A DNA stretch of 64,000 nucleotides from Kibdelosporangium persicum (GCF_013280595.1 NZ_JAAATY010000007.1:283552-347551); one strand, 5' to 3'. Shown: positions 1 to 9,504, counted from the stretch's first letter. A program made the numbers and translations. The notes: a model not told the origin generated them from the sequence alone.

Positions 1-2916
1 CTCGCGTACCTCCTCGGCGGTGGGGATTCCCTGCGCGGACACGGTTGTCAGCGTGGGCCATCGCTCGATTCCGAGCAGGGAACGTCGTTCCGGTCGCATG
101 TCGACCGCGAGTTCGGTGAGGGGAAGGTCGTCCGGCAGTGGGTGCAGACCGTCGGCCAGCTGGGGATGGCGGATTGACAGTCGCTGGAGGCCGGCCCCGG
201 TGAGGGATTTCAACGCCGGCACAGAACCTCCGCGGTACCCGGGAATGTGCAGCCGTAGTTCGGTGACGTTCAGCTCCGCGAGTGTCGAGAGGTCCCGCAA
301 CGCGTTGGCGTAGCCGGAGATCCACACCGAACGCAAGCTCACGCACCCGGCGAGCCCACGCAGGCTGCGCAGAACCTCGTTGGACCTGATCTCCAGGTGC
401 CGCAGGGCAGGCAGGTCGGCAAGGGGATAGAGCCCGGCGGACCGGTCGGCGATGGCAATGTTGCCGATCAACTGCACCGCGGTCAGCGTACGCAGGTGCT
501 TCAGGCGCGGCAGGACGTCCCAGCGGTGAACCTTGAGCACCAGATCCCCGAAGTCGACATTGGACAACAGAGTCCGGGCATAGTCCTCGGAGTACTCGTT
601 CTGCCGCCATGCGCGCAGCAGCTCGTTGATCACGGCGCCCCGGTGGGTGTCGCTGAACGCCTGGATCTTGTCCCAGGCTTCCTCACCGCCGATCATCGCC
701 AGAGTCCGGATGACGCACGCGGCGATCGCCGCGGGGTCGCCGCCGGACTCTTCGGCGTGCTTGCCAACCTCGATCGGGCCGGGCAGCAGATCGATCACGA
801 AAGAGCCGGCTCTGGCCAGCAGTTCCGCTTCCTCGAGCCCAGCAGGCGGAATGAGCCTGCGCGCCGCGGCCATGACGTCGGTGCGGACGTGTTCGGGATC
901 AATCACATCGACGTAACCCAGGGCCGCCGCCGCGATCAGTTCCAACCTGTCCGCGACCTCCTGATCCTTGCGGGTGACTCCTTTGCCGGCGCGCGCCAGC
1001 AGGCCGAGGAGCAGCTCACCGGCCTCGCGAGCACGTGCCTGCGCCGCGGCCATGAAGATGACTTCGTTGAGCGAGTCGTCATGGGCGTGGTCGATCAGAT
1101 AGCCGAGTTCACCCGCCTTGACGAACTCGCCCGCCGCGAGGAAGTCCCGGAAGGTGCGGTGAACGAACTGGATCTTGCCGTCCACCGCGCTCTCCCGCAT
1201 CAGGCCGGTGCGCTCCAGCATGTGTCTGAGCACCAGTGCGGGTGGCACGCCCTGTGAGCGTAAACCGGACATGGCCCTGCCGAATCGTTTCTCGGCTTCG
1301 TCGTGGCGCACCAGCAGCTCGGAGTTGCGCACCATGGGCGCGGCGAACCGCTCCAGCAGGATGATCTTTTCCTTCTCGGACATGCGCAGCTCGTCCTCGA
1401 CCTGGACACCGCGGCGGACGTCCCACTCGCCGAGAAGCAGCTCGAGTGCCCGGTCCAGCAGTTCCTTGCGGCTCTGCGGGAGGTACATGTTCTCCTTGCG
1501 GTACAACGCGCACAGCAGAGAGCACAACAATGGGCTGGACACGAGTGTGCGAGTGTCCGGCCGCGTGGACAGCGCCTGGATGAGGCGGTGCTCGCAGCTG
1601 GTCAGCCATTCCCGTTGCTCGGGTTCGGTTTCCGACGCTCGGGCGGCGGTGAACCAGTGCCCGATGAGGTCACGCAGCCCATGGCCGCTCAGCGGAAGCA
1701 GCTCGTATCGTGCGAGGCCGTCACTGGCGTCTGGGCGGCTGGGGGCCAGCCAGTCTTCGGACACGGCTGACGGACGGGTTGTCACGACATAGCGCGCCAG
1801 CGGATAGGCCCGCAGCAGCCCGCCCAGCCACCGGCGTACGTCCTCCCGCCGCCCGAGCAGCAGCTCGTCGACACCGTCCACCAGCAGCATCGCACGCCCG
1901 AACCGCAGCAACGCACTCACCCAGCCGTCCGGTTTCTCCCCGGCCAGCGCCGGTGCGGTGACGCGGACGAGGTCCTCCGGCTCCGGCAGGTCCCGATCGG
2001 CGAACTGCCGGAGCGACACGAAGAACGGAACCACGTACTGCCGGGCATCGTCGGCGCCGTCCCGACGGTCCCGGACCGCGGCGGCCTCGGTGTGGGCCAG
2101 CCAGTGCAGGAACGTCGTCTTGCCTGCTCCCGCACCACCGAGCAGGAGAACATGCTGGGCCGAGGCGATGGCATGCGCACCGTTGGTGCCCGCGCCCGTG
2201 AGTTCGGTGTCGGACTCCGAGCGCAGCCGGCGCGCGATCGACGGCACGGCATAGAAGTCCGAGAACCTGTAGCGGGTTGGCGCGCGGCCCACACTGACTT
2301 GGAACAGTTCGAAGGTCGCGTGATCGTCGGCCACATAGGACACATACCTGCGCTCGAACGCATCGGCGCGCAGACGGTCACGCTGATGCGACTGGCGGGC
2401 CAGTTCGTCGACACCCTCCCTGATGGTGGTCACCTGAGTGGCCACGTCGACCTGCAGTGCCCGCATCACCTCATCAACGGCTCGCGCACGCAACGCGATC
2501 CGGCGGCAGCATTCGTCCAGCAACCGCTGATACGCCTCGATTCCCTGATCACCCAAGGCCGCTGACGCAAGCGCGCGCTTGCCCGCAGTACGGACCCTGG
2601 CCCGTAACCGAGCAGCGTCGGTCAGAACGGCGGGCTCGGTCTGGATCAGCCTGCCGACCACGACCTCCTGCAACGACTCGGCGACCGCATGCTGGGCGGC
2701 GTGCCAGTCGCCGTCCGGCAGAGTGGCGAACTCCGCACGACGCAGGTCGGCTAGGTCGTTGCCTGCGGCCGCGAGCAGCTTGGCGTGGTCACCCAGCGCC
2801 CGCCTCCGGCGCTGCTGTTCGTTCCGGTCCGCCGCTTTCTCCACAGCCCATTGGTGCAAGGCCGAAAAGGTCGCACCCAGCACCCCGGCGAGAGCAGAAG
2901 ACAGCGGATCTACCAA
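1..2916 (-). CDS. NACHT NTPase with leucine-rich C-terminus (3' end outside window)
   Basis: The reverse strand is open for 972 codons and runs off the left edge. The TTG at 2916 is the best start, with GAGGGGG 5 nt upstream. Residues 1-250 are helical and charged. A P-loop GGAGAGKTTF lies near residues 257-266 and a Walker B LLVDGVDELLLG near 342, the order and spacing of a NACHT STAND ATPase. From about residue 770 to the edge there are repeating LxxLxxL units, leucine-rich-repeat-like. NACHT proteins of this layout include bacterial antiphage sensors that oligomerise on sensing a ligand; that role here is inference. No separate effector domain is visible, but the C-terminus is missing from view. 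The nearest neighbour is a divergent membrane protein gene 430 nt away. Confidence 0.9.
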   Translation of the reverse strand, partial: MVDPLSSALAGVLGATFSALHQWAVEKAADRNEQQRRRRALGDHAKLLAAAGNDLADLRRAEFATLPDGDWHAAQHAVAESLQEVVVGRLIQTEPAVLTDAARLRARVRTAGKRALASAALGDQGIEAYQRLLDECCRRIALRARAVDEVMRALQVDVATQVTTIREGVDELARQSHQRDRLRADAFERRYVSYVADDHATFELFQVSVGRAPTRYRFSDFYAVPSIARRLRSESDTELTGAGTNGAHAIASAQHVLLLGGAGAGKTTFLHWLAHTEAAAVRDRRDGADDARQYVVPFFVSLRQFADRDLPEPEDLVRVTAPALAGEKPDGWVSALLRFGRAMLLVDGVDELLLGRREDVRRWLGGLLRAYPLARYVVTTRPSAVSEDWLAPSRPDASDGLARYELLPLSGHGLRDLIGHWFTAARASETEPEQREWLTSCEHRLIQALSTRPDTRTLVSSPLLCSLLCALYRKENMYLPQSRKELLDRALELLLGEWDVRRGVQVEDELRMSEKEKIILLERFAAPMVRNSELLVRHDEAEKRFGRAMSGLRSQGVPPALVLRHMLERTGLMRESAVDGKIQFVHRTFRDFLAAGEFVKAGELGYLIDHAHDDSLNEVIFMAAAQARAREAGELLLGLLARAGKGVTRKDQEVADRLELIAAAALGYVDVIDPEHVRTDVMAAARRLIPPAGLEEAELLARAGSFVIDLLPGPIEVGKHAEESGGDPAAIAACVIRTLAMIGGEEAWDKIQAFSDTHRGAVINELLRAWRQNEYSEDYARTLLSNVDFGDLVLKVHRWDVLPRLKHLRTLTAVQLIGNIAIADRSAGLYPLADLPALRHLEIRSNEVLRSLRGLAGCVSLRSVWISGYANALRDLSTLAELNVTELRLHIPGYRGGSVPALKSLTGAGLQRLSIRHPQLADGLHPLPDDLPLTELAVDMRPERRSLLGIERWPTLTTVSAQGIPTAEEVRE

Positions 2917-3345
2917 GCCAACCCCCTCAACGGCACACACCACGGCCTACAACTCCACATTACCGACGACAAGCGACGACGCGTGCCCGCGTTCTCGGAC
3001 CTGTGACTGGTAGGCACGGCACACGAGACCTTCACCCGCCGTTCACCACGACGTTCCCTCACCCGCGCCACACACTGGTTGAATCCAGATATATCGATCC
3101 AGAGGGTGACGGCCCATGCAGCACCACCAGGTGGTCGACCTCGATCCACTGACCGCACGTCGTTCCCCGCAAACGAACCGCGCTCGGCCGCACGCCAACC
3201 TTCCGGGGATGTCGGCTGACGAGGTTCGCCTATTCACCCGAGTAGCCGCTGATGAAGCCCGTGCGAGCGGCCCAATGCCGCAACCGTCCCGGACCATGGA
3301 CGCCCAAACGCGGGCATCCCGGCATGAGCGAGGAAATCGGTACCG
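2917..3345. other. Divergent intergenic region
   Basis: This 429-nt region separates the divergent NACHT and membrane-protein genes and probably contains both promoters. An AT-rich patch (TATATCGATCC, about 3090-3100) is the only base composition that stands out. No convincing gene or RNA was recognised. Confidence 0.5.
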
Positions 3346-4296
3346 ATGGCGACAGCTGACCACAAACCGCAGCAGAACGTCGAGGACATCACCAGGGAAC
3401 TGCTCGTCGCGGCCTACCCGGAGAAGGACTCGTCCTGGATCGACGAGCAGGCGACGGCGGCCGGGCAGCGGATCACCCGGGCGAAACAGGGCCAGCCCTC
3501 AACGGCCGCGGCTGCCCGGCGGCTATCCGACACGGTGGTCAACCGCTCCGCTCCGCGCAGCACCCGGCCCTCGCAAGTCCCCATCGGGATCGGGCTGGCC
3601 GCGGTTGGCGTTCTGGCGATGGTTCTGGGAACCACGGAGCTGCAATGGGTTGCCGAGACCACCAACAGCACGGCCGGCATCGGCGTCCTCCTCGCCGTCA
3701 CGGCAGTGGCCAGCCTAGGCACGATCACGTCGTACGCACGGTCGCGCCGCGAGCGGATTCTGTCCTGCCGCGTGCGGATCGACGCTCCCTTTGGATCCGA
3801 ACTCGGCGAAACCGTCCGGCTGGAAGGCGAACGAGCCACCGTGGTCGATCCCGGCGTGGTTGTGGTGCGGGTGAAGAACACGGGCGGCACGCCGATCCAA
3901 CCGGAGGATTACATCTCGCCGCTCAGCCTCCGTTTTCCCGGCCGGAAAGTGTTTTCGGTCGGTGCCACCGAATTTGAGCCGCCGGAACTGCAGCGCGTTC
4001 TCAACGCGCTGCCGGGCTTCACCATCGAACAGGACCGGGTGCGACTGCCGATGATCGGCCCGGACCAGGGCGACTCCTTCAAGCTGATGATCGTGCTGTC
4101 CGGGACCAAGGCCGGGAAGAAGCACCAGGTCGTCGTCGAGGGCGGCCTGCGGGACGGCCGGATCACCACCCGGGCCGGCAAGGAGAAGATCAGGCCCGAC
4201 ACGCTTGTGTGGGGCGGTCTGACCGCCATCTGCGCCGGGGCACTCGCCGTGGTGCTGCTGTTCAACAACGTCACACCATTCATCAGGCTGCCCTAA
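3346..4296 (+). CDS. Membrane protein with internal beta-rich domain, unknown function
   Basis: Encodes 316 residues. The ATG at 3346 follows GAGGAAATCGGTACC. A charged N-terminus (1-75) precedes two adjacent membrane segments (about 80-98 and 110-128), then a roughly 150-residue soluble domain, then a C-terminal membrane segment (about 288-308). The soluble part contains VRVKNTGGTPIQPEDY, which resembles immunoglobulin-like or beta-sandwich modules of actinobacterial membrane proteins. No catalytic motif was seen. It is transcribed away from the NACHT gene at 1-2916. A functional pairing between a NACHT sensor and this membrane protein is possible but only inferred from position. Confidence 0.8.
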   Translation: MATADHKPQQNVEDITRELLVAAYPEKDSSWIDEQATAAGQRITRAKQGQPSTAAAARRLSDTVVNRSAPRSTRPSQVPIGIGLAAVGVLAMVLGTTELQWVAETTNSTAGIGVLLAVTAVASLGTITSYARSRRERILSCRVRIDAPFGSELGETVRLEGERATVVDPGVVVVRVKNTGGTPIQPEDYISPLSLRFPGRKVFSVGATEFEPPELQRVLNALPGFTIEQDRVRLPMIGPDQGDSFKLMIVLSGTKAGKKHQVVVEGGLRDGRITTRAGKEKIRPDTLVWGGLTAICAGALAVVLLFNNVTPFIRLP

Positions 4297-4781
4297 AGGT
4301 TGGTGTGTGTGCCCGGAACGCTGACAGTGGAGGGATCGAGCGCGTCCGGCCGTGCCGCTACGGAACTGGCGGGCCCGTACGCGCGTACTGTCGGGCGGTG
4401 TTGTCAGGGTGCGCACGCCCGGTAGTCGGGAAGGGCTGTTCGACGTCGTTGTCGTTCGAGCGATGGACGGTGACCGCCGAGAAGATCATCACGAGAAACC
4501 CCATCGGCTCGCTGACGACCAGGAGGTCCCGAGTCGTGTAGACACCTGCCGCATTGATCCGCAACGAACCGGGGCGAACTACACGGACGCTAACGGCAAT
4601 GAGCAAGAGAGCAGGTAGGGCCTCCTGCCCGGATGCTGGCCTCGTCCAGCCAGCCAGTGAGATCGCCGGGCAAACCCACCGGGCTCCGATCAGCCAGTCA
4701 TGCGCGGAATCCCTGATGAACGAATCCCGGGTGGCCATGACATCCATTCGTGTCACAACCACCCGAGGCTCGCCGGGATCG
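4297..4781. other. Intergenic stretch with a doubtful small ORF
   Basis: A convergent gap between the membrane-protein gene and the OLD-type gene. On the minus strand an open frame from 4762 to 4358 (134 residues, with a hydrophobic patch) begins 20 nt past the OLD gene stop. It has weak third-position GC bias and no clear ribosome site, so I do not call it. Nothing else was recognised. Confidence 0.4.
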
Positions 4782-6710
4782 TCAGCTGTCGGGCAACAGG
4801 CCGTTCAGCTTCACCATCAGCTTCTCGAACCGGTTCAGCGTCGCCTGGTTGATCTTCGGCAGGAGACTCTTCTGGTTGCGCAGCAGCGCAGCAGCGGGCT
4901 TGTAGTGATTGAACTTCCCGCCGGCGACGTTGTTGGCCCTGAAGTACGCCTCGACGGCGCGGACCACCCGCGGATCATGCTCGTTGAGGTCGGCGAGCAT
5001 GATGGGCGCGAGGAGCACCTTCTCATAGGCGGCGTTGACCAGCCGAAGGTAGAACTCGCGATCGAAGAGATCTTCGATATCGGCGTCCGTAGTGCCAGTG
5101 AACTCACTGACCTGGATCAGCCCGTTCTTGTCGAGCTGCCCGTTGTCGCGCAGGCGCTTGATCGCGCCCGCGTCCTGGGTGCTGGAATCGATCAGGACCG
5201 CGACGTGGAGTCTGTTCGCACCGAGCAAGGTCGCGAATGTGGACAGCTTGCCGGCGCCGCCGATCGGTGTCTTGACCCACCGGGTGTCGAGGCCCGCCTT
5301 GTTCTTAACCTCCAAGGCGTCGGTCAGGACGTCGAGGTAGATCAGATCAGAGGGGCCTTCGAGCAGCAGCGTGTGCTCGCCGACGAACAGCGTCTGGCTC
5401 AGCCCGATGCCCATCGCGTTGAGCAGCGGGAAGGCAGTGTCCTCGTCGGCCTGAAAGACGTCTGCCGAAACCTTCGTCCCGACTCCATCACGGTCGATGA
5501 CCGTCCGCACCCGCTGGAAGTGGTCCGCCGAGACCAGGAACGGCGAGTGTGTGGTGTAGATGACCTGGTGCTTGGGGGCCAGCCGGGCGTCGATCAGCTT
5601 CAGCAGGTCCTCCTGGGCCCTGCCGTGCAAGGACAGTCCAGGCTCGTCGAGCAGCAGGATCAGGTCTTGGTTGGCTGCAGCTTCCAGCTCGTTGAAGTAG
5701 GCGAGGAAGCTGAAGAACCACACAAACCCGCGGGAGCGGTCGTCAAAGGGAACCGACGCCCTATGCCGGCTGTTGTAGACCCGGATCTGGAGGATCGGGC
5801 CCTCGTTCAGAGGCGGAAGGGCCTCGGTTTCGGGAGGCAACACCTTGAGCTCGACGGCGAGCTCGGTGTTCTGCGACCAGTACTCGAACACCTCGTCGGA
5901 TATGACCGTGCTGGAGTTCTCGAGTTCTCGAATGAGGCGTTCGTGCTTGTCGTTGTGTAGGAACTCCTCGGGCGTCGTCCCGGCCATACTCAGCAGGCTC
6001 AGCAGAGCCTTCTCCCCACGCGTGAGGGTGCCGTCGTCGCGGCTGCGGATCAGATATGGGATGGAGACGGTCCCGGGCATCGAGTCGTAGTCGTCGAAGT
6101 AGACGAACTTCGGCAACCGCGGCCGCAGCAGCCGCTCGATGCAGCGGAAAGAGTTACCGCCCCACTGAACAAGGCGTTCGAGGAGCCCAGACGCCCTCGT
6201 AGTAGGTTCCTCGAGTTCCTTCAATGCCGTCACCAGGCCACCGACCGTCGTGGCCTTGGCCAGCTCCGCAGTTGCGGCCGCGTTCAGGTCGAGCGAACTA
6301 CGGAAATGGTCGAGCATGACTTTCTCGCTGTACCGGATGCTCCAGTACCGGGTGGTGTCGCGGTAGCCACGCGTCACAGTGAGCTCCGGATCGGTGATGA
6401 CTCCGACGCCGAGCACCTTTTCGACCGTGTCGATCTCGGATTGCTCAAGGCGGAACGTCGCGACGACGACCGGGACCTGCTCGTCTTTGGCCCACCGCTT
6501 GCGCTCGCGCGTCTTGCGGGTCGGGAAGTCGATTACTTCGTCGTAGACGGCCGACTCTTCGACCGGGTTGAGCCGGAAAAGTGCCCGGAGCGTCGCGGTC
6601 TTACCGGACTCGTTCTTACCGACGAGGCAGGTCACATCCGGCTCGACGGCGAATCTGCCCGAGTCTTCGACCGACCGATAGTTCGTGATGTGAGCATTGA
6701 TCAGTTTCAC
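4782..6710 (-). CDS. OLD-family ATPase with TOPRIM nuclease domain
   Basis: Encodes 642 residues from a GTG start with GAGG 7 nt upstream. The N-terminal ABC/SMC-type ATPase shows Walker A GKNESGKT at residues 31-38, Walker B LILLLDEPGLSLHG near 355-368 and the switch motif YTTHSPFLV near 383. The C-terminal third resembles a TOPRIM domain: LLLEGPSDLIYLD near 447-459 supplies the conserved Glu, and AVLIDSSTQD near 506 a possible acidic metal site. OLD proteins couple ATPase control to DNA cleavage; relatives act as stand-alone nucleases or as GajA of the Gabija defence system. No UvrD-like GajB partner lies beside it, so a single-gene OLD nuclease is the safer reading. Its neighbours support, but do not prove, a defence role. 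Confidence 0.88.
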   Translation of the reverse strand: MKLINAHITNYRSVEDSGRFAVEPDVTCLVGKNESGKTATLRALFRLNPVEESAVYDEVIDFPTRKTRERKRWAKDEQVPVVVATFRLEQSEIDTVEKVLGVGVITDPELTVTRGYRDTTRYWSIRYSEKVMLDHFRSSLDLNAAATAELAKATTVGGLVTALKELEEPTTRASGLLERLVQWGGNSFRCIERLLRPRLPKFVYFDDYDSMPGTVSIPYLIRSRDDGTLTRGEKALLSLLSMAGTTPEEFLHNDKHERLIRELENSSTVISDEVFEYWSQNTELAVELKVLPPETEALPPLNEGPILQIRVYNSRHRASVPFDDRSRGFVWFFSFLAYFNELEAAANQDLILLLDEPGLSLHGRAQEDLLKLIDARLAPKHQVIYTTHSPFLVSADHFQRVRTVIDRDGVGTKVSADVFQADEDTAFPLLNAMGIGLSQTLFVGEHTLLLEGPSDLIYLDVLTDALEVKNKAGLDTRWVKTPIGGAGKLSTFATLLGANRLHVAVLIDSSTQDAGAIKRLRDNGQLDKNGLIQVSEFTGTTDADIEDLFDREFYLRLVNAAYEKVLLAPIMLADLNEHDPRVVRAVEAYFRANNVAGGKFNHYKPAAALLRNQKSLLPKINQATLNRFEKLMVKLNGLLPDS

Positions 6711-7339
6711 GCAGTTACCTCAGGTATGTACGGAGCACTCACACGCACACAACGATGAGACTTGGATCACAAGAAGGGTGGCCATCTGTCACCCGTTCGT
6801 GAACCCGAGGTACGTTCATGACGCCAATCTGGACGGACCCCGGTCCTCGTCGCCCCATGCGCGCGAGCACCGGGGATTCCTATGTAGTCGGCAAGCTTAG
6901 CTTGGGACACCGACACTTTCACGTGCCTCCACCCGCCGCCGCGCTGGGTTTCTTCCTGTGCATTCAAACGCTCGCTGGCCGTGACGGCGCGCACACCTGG
7001 TGTGTCATTTTAGCGGTCAGTGACCGAACGAACACAATGTGGTGGGCATACCTAGTGTTTAGGCCCTACCGGGCCGTTGAGCGGCGCTCGATAAGGACGG
7101 TGCCGTGCCAAACACCGTCGAGTTGCGCGATGCGCTCGCGGATGCCCACGGAGGGGTAGCCGGTCGAGTGGTGCAGGGCGTGCTGGTGCGGTTCTCGGTG
7201 AAGATCGAGGGCTGCTGAGTCTAGATTCCGTCGTCGGCGACCCGCTTGTGCAGCAGGGCTTTACCGACGCCTCGGCCGTCCGCCACAGATTGCCGCCCCC
7301 ATCAGCGACAGCCGCGAACGGGAACCATTGCCGAGGTCG
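6711..7339. other. Gene-poor stretch with one very small possible ORF
   Basis: No recognised gene. A 37-codon frame starts at a GTG at 7105 with AAGGA 7 nt upstream and ends at 7218. Its product matches nothing I know and may be the preserved head of a broken gene. Confidence 0.35.
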
Positions 7340-8015
7340 ACGTCATCCACGCCACCATCCCACGCCTACGCCCGCCCTCGACCGACTGGACCTGTCCGAC
7401 GACGGGCCCACCAGGACATCGGCCGACCTGTATGAGAGATCGACCGAGCCAGCGACGACCAGCTGCGGTCCCCGCTACGGCAACCTCGCCCGCCGCCTAC
7501 CCGACCTCATCATCGAGCTTGCCGGCGCCGGCAAACTCGGCGCCGCCGCCGAGCGCGCCCGCCGCGCTGCTCACCCTGGCGCTGCGCGCTGCCGACGGTG
7601 TGGCCTTCAAGTACGGATACGTGGACTTGCCCGCGCGGCTGATCGACCTAATGCGCTCAGCCGCCCAGCTCGCCGAGGACCCGCTGCTGCTGGCCGCGGT
7701 GGCGTACGTGCGAACCGAGACCTTCTTCGCCACCGGCCACTTGACACCGCCGCCCGCGCCCTCGAACTCGCGCCGACCGCGTACCCGACGTTGGCACCGC
7801 CTTGTCCTCGGCCCCTCCTGTGGTAGTTCGCGTGCAGCCGCAGGGATTTGAGCCTGCAGAACGCGCCCGGGAGATGGACGTGGCGATGAGGCATCGCCGA
7901 CTGGATCGACGGTCATGGCGAGGTCGACAAGCGGCTTGCCGACGCGCTGCATGTCGTCGACCGTCCACTACAGACGGTGGAGGTCATCCGGCACGTCGGC
8001 GGCGCCGCGGTGTCC
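7340..8015 (+). pseudogene. Decayed helix-turn-helix/TPR-type regulator
   Basis: Across three forward frames, segments recognisable from large actinobacterial XRE-type regulators follow in the right order: TIPRLRPALDRLDLSDDGP, then YGNLARRLPDLIIELAGAGK, then GVAFKYGYVDLPARLIDLM and LLLAAVAYVRTETFFATGH. At least three frame changes are needed to join them, and the N-terminal DNA-binding domain is absent or unrecognisable. No single start or stop describes it. These regulators usually sit beside ESX/EspG genes or secondary-metabolism genes in Pseudonocardiaceae. The adjacent EspG-like fragment suggests that a larger segment has been eroded. Confidence 0.65.
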
Positions 8016-8038
8016 GGGCGGTCGCGACCGAGGAGGAG

Positions 8039-8491
8039 GTGTCGGTCCGGCGGATTCCGCCGTCCGGTCTTGGTTCCCAGGCAGCGGCGCTGCTGCCTAG
8101 CGTTGCTGAGGGCTATGGGCGTTCGGTGTCTGTGCCGACCGAGGCTCTGCAGGCCGCGGCTCACGCTGCGGGCGATGACATGCGCTCGTTACGGTCGCAT
8201 CTGGAGCGGCAGGGGGTGTCTCAGGACGTGGCCCACCTGGTCGCGGTCATGAATCAGGACACTGTCGGTACCGCCCAGTTCGGCATGACGGTCTGCGTCG
8301 GTGACCGGGTTCGTCGTGCCGAGCACGTCATCGGCTGGTGGGCCACCAAGACCGGCGGCTACCTCGCTCAGCAACGCCGAAGCTCGTCCAACGAGTGCTG
8401 GACGACGATGACGCCTGCCGGCAATGCCAAGCTGGCACACCAGATCGACTCGGAACTCGCCCGGCTCAGCAGGCAGGCTGGTGTGCAGTGA
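8039..8491 (+). CDS. EspG-like C-terminal fragment
   Basis: An open frame of 150 residues from a GTG at 8039 behind AGGAGG; the frame is open further upstream, so the start is uncertain. The run AQFGMTVCVGDRVRRAEHV, then GYL and TPAGNAKLAHQ resembles the C-terminal half of the EspG family, cytosolic chaperones that bind type VII (ESX) substrates. Full-length members are about 240-270 residues, so roughly 100 N-terminal residues are missing. No other ESX gene is close by; the type VII-type operon of this window is 48 kb away. It is probably a remnant, but expression cannot be excluded. The family assignment is by pattern and moderate. Confidence 0.5.
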   Translation: MSVRRIPPSGLGSQAAALLPSVAEGYGRSVSVPTEALQAAAHAAGDDMRSLRSHLERQGVSQDVAHLVAVMNQDTVGTAQFGMTVCVGDRVRRAEHVIGWWATKTGGYLAQQRRSSSNECWTTMTPAGNAKLAHQIDSELARLSRQAGVQ

Positions 8492-8511
8492 CGCAGCATG
8501 CCCGACGACCT

Positions 8512-8820
8512 TCATTCGCGTTTTCGTAGTGCGTAGTCGGGCACGAGTTGGTCGTGGACCTCGAGTTTGTCTCGTCGGCCGTCGGCGTAGGGGATGGCGA
8601 AGTTGACCACACCGAGCCAGTTGCCTTTCACGGTGGGCCACCAGCCGTACAGGAAGCCGTGGACTTCGCCGGTCATGTCCAGGCCGTGGGCGATGGTGTG
8701 GACGGGTGCGCCGCGGACGCGGACATAGATCCAGTCCAAGCGCACCCAGACGGGCGTCAAGACAGGGTGCCGGCCGTGTAAGTCGTCGCCTTCCCAGCGG
8801 GTGTAGGGGCTGTTGATCAC
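8512..8820 (-). CDS. Small hypothetical protein
   Basis: Encodes 102 residues from a GTG at 8820, chosen because the product becomes protein-like only from there (INSPYTRWEGDDLHGRHPVL). The frame is open further upstream but overlaps the neighbouring gene with low-complexity Ser/Thr/Pro sequence. Tryptophan- and glycine-rich; no known domain recognised. The upstream gene ends only 19 nt before this start, so the two are probably co-transcribed. Confidence 0.55.
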   Translation of the reverse strand: MINSPYTRWEGDDLHGRHPVLTPVWVRLDWIYVRVRGAPVHTIAHGLDMTGEVHGFLYGWWPTVKGNWLGVVNFAIPYADGRRDKLEVHDQLVPDYALRKRE

Positions 8821-8839
8821 GGGACTGCGCTCAGCCGAG

Positions 8840-9151
8840 CTAGGCCAGCGGTGTGTCGGTGAGCAGGTGGGCGTAGGGCGTGTTGTTGAACTCCGCCGAT
8901 TCGGCCTGGCGGCCGTCTGTGGTGAAGGTCCAGGTGTGGTTCGGCCTGTCGTCGGTGACGCAGGACTGGCAGGTGACATGCAGGGTGCGGTCGGTTTCGT
9001 AGATCCGGTAGCCGGTGGCGCTCAGCTGGTGCAGTCCGCTAGGGCAGCGGGTGGGGACGAGGACTTGATGACCGTGACCTGCGGTGCGGTAGTGGGCAGG
9101 GCCGTGAGTCTGCTGGGCTTCGGTATCGCTGCTGGTCACGCGCGTCGTCAT
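8840..9151 (-). CDS. Small hypothetical protein with two CxxC/CPxG-type sites
   Basis: Encodes 103 residues from the ATG at 9151. The middle part carries RCPSGLHQL and, about 28 residues later, HVTCQSCVTDD. This could form a small zinc-binding or redox site, although only three cysteines and several histidines are available. It heads a two-gene unit with 8512-8820. A near-perfect actinobacterial LexA-type palindrome lies 20 nt upstream of the start, which could place the unit under DNA-damage control. The function is unknown. Confidence 0.6.
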   Translation of the reverse strand: MTTRVTSSDTEAQQTHGPAHYRTAGHGHQVLVPTRCPSGLHQLSATGYRIYETDRTLHVTCQSCVTDDRPNHTWTFTTDGRQAESAEFNNTPYAHLLTDTPLA

Positions 9152-9171
9152 GCGGGACAGCGTAGCGCCGT

Positions 9172-9187
9172 TCGAACATATATTCGA
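9172..9187. promoter_or_regulatory. LexA-like (SOS box) palindrome
   Basis: The sequence TCGAACATATATTCGA has arms TCGAAC and ATTCGA around a 4-nt centre. It differs at one base from the actinobacterial LexA site TCGAAC-N4-GTTCGA. It lies 20 nt upstream of the 9151 start codon, a position where a repressor would block transcription. This is a single-site match found by eye. Confidence 0.35.
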
Positions 9188-9504
9188 CTCCGGCGTAGGA
9201 TTTGGCCCCTACGCTGCGGGGGAGGTTCGGTGTGTGTCGGGGTCAGGTCGCGCGTGCCACGGTGACGTGGTCGGTCTTGCCACGGCCAGCCTCAACGGCT
9301 AGTGCTCGCGGCCCATGAGGACACGCTCGATCGATCCAGTGGCGGCAGGTCACAGCACCTGTCCTCGCTCCCCACCCTCATCCGTCCAGCCTCGAACCGG
9401 GTCACCAACCGGGAGACTGACCCACGTCGGGCCCGCCGACGGCTACGGTGAGCTGCGGTGTTCGACGCTATCGTGCGGAGGGGGAGCCCATCCGAACCCG
9501 CACC

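Noticed and set aside
4554..5960. A 468-codon forward ORF opposite the OLD-type gene
   Set aside because: The opposite strand carries clear Walker and TOPRIM-like motifs. This frame has none.
4782..6710. A complete Gabija (GajAB) system
   Set aside because: No UvrD/GajB-like helicase gene lies on either side.
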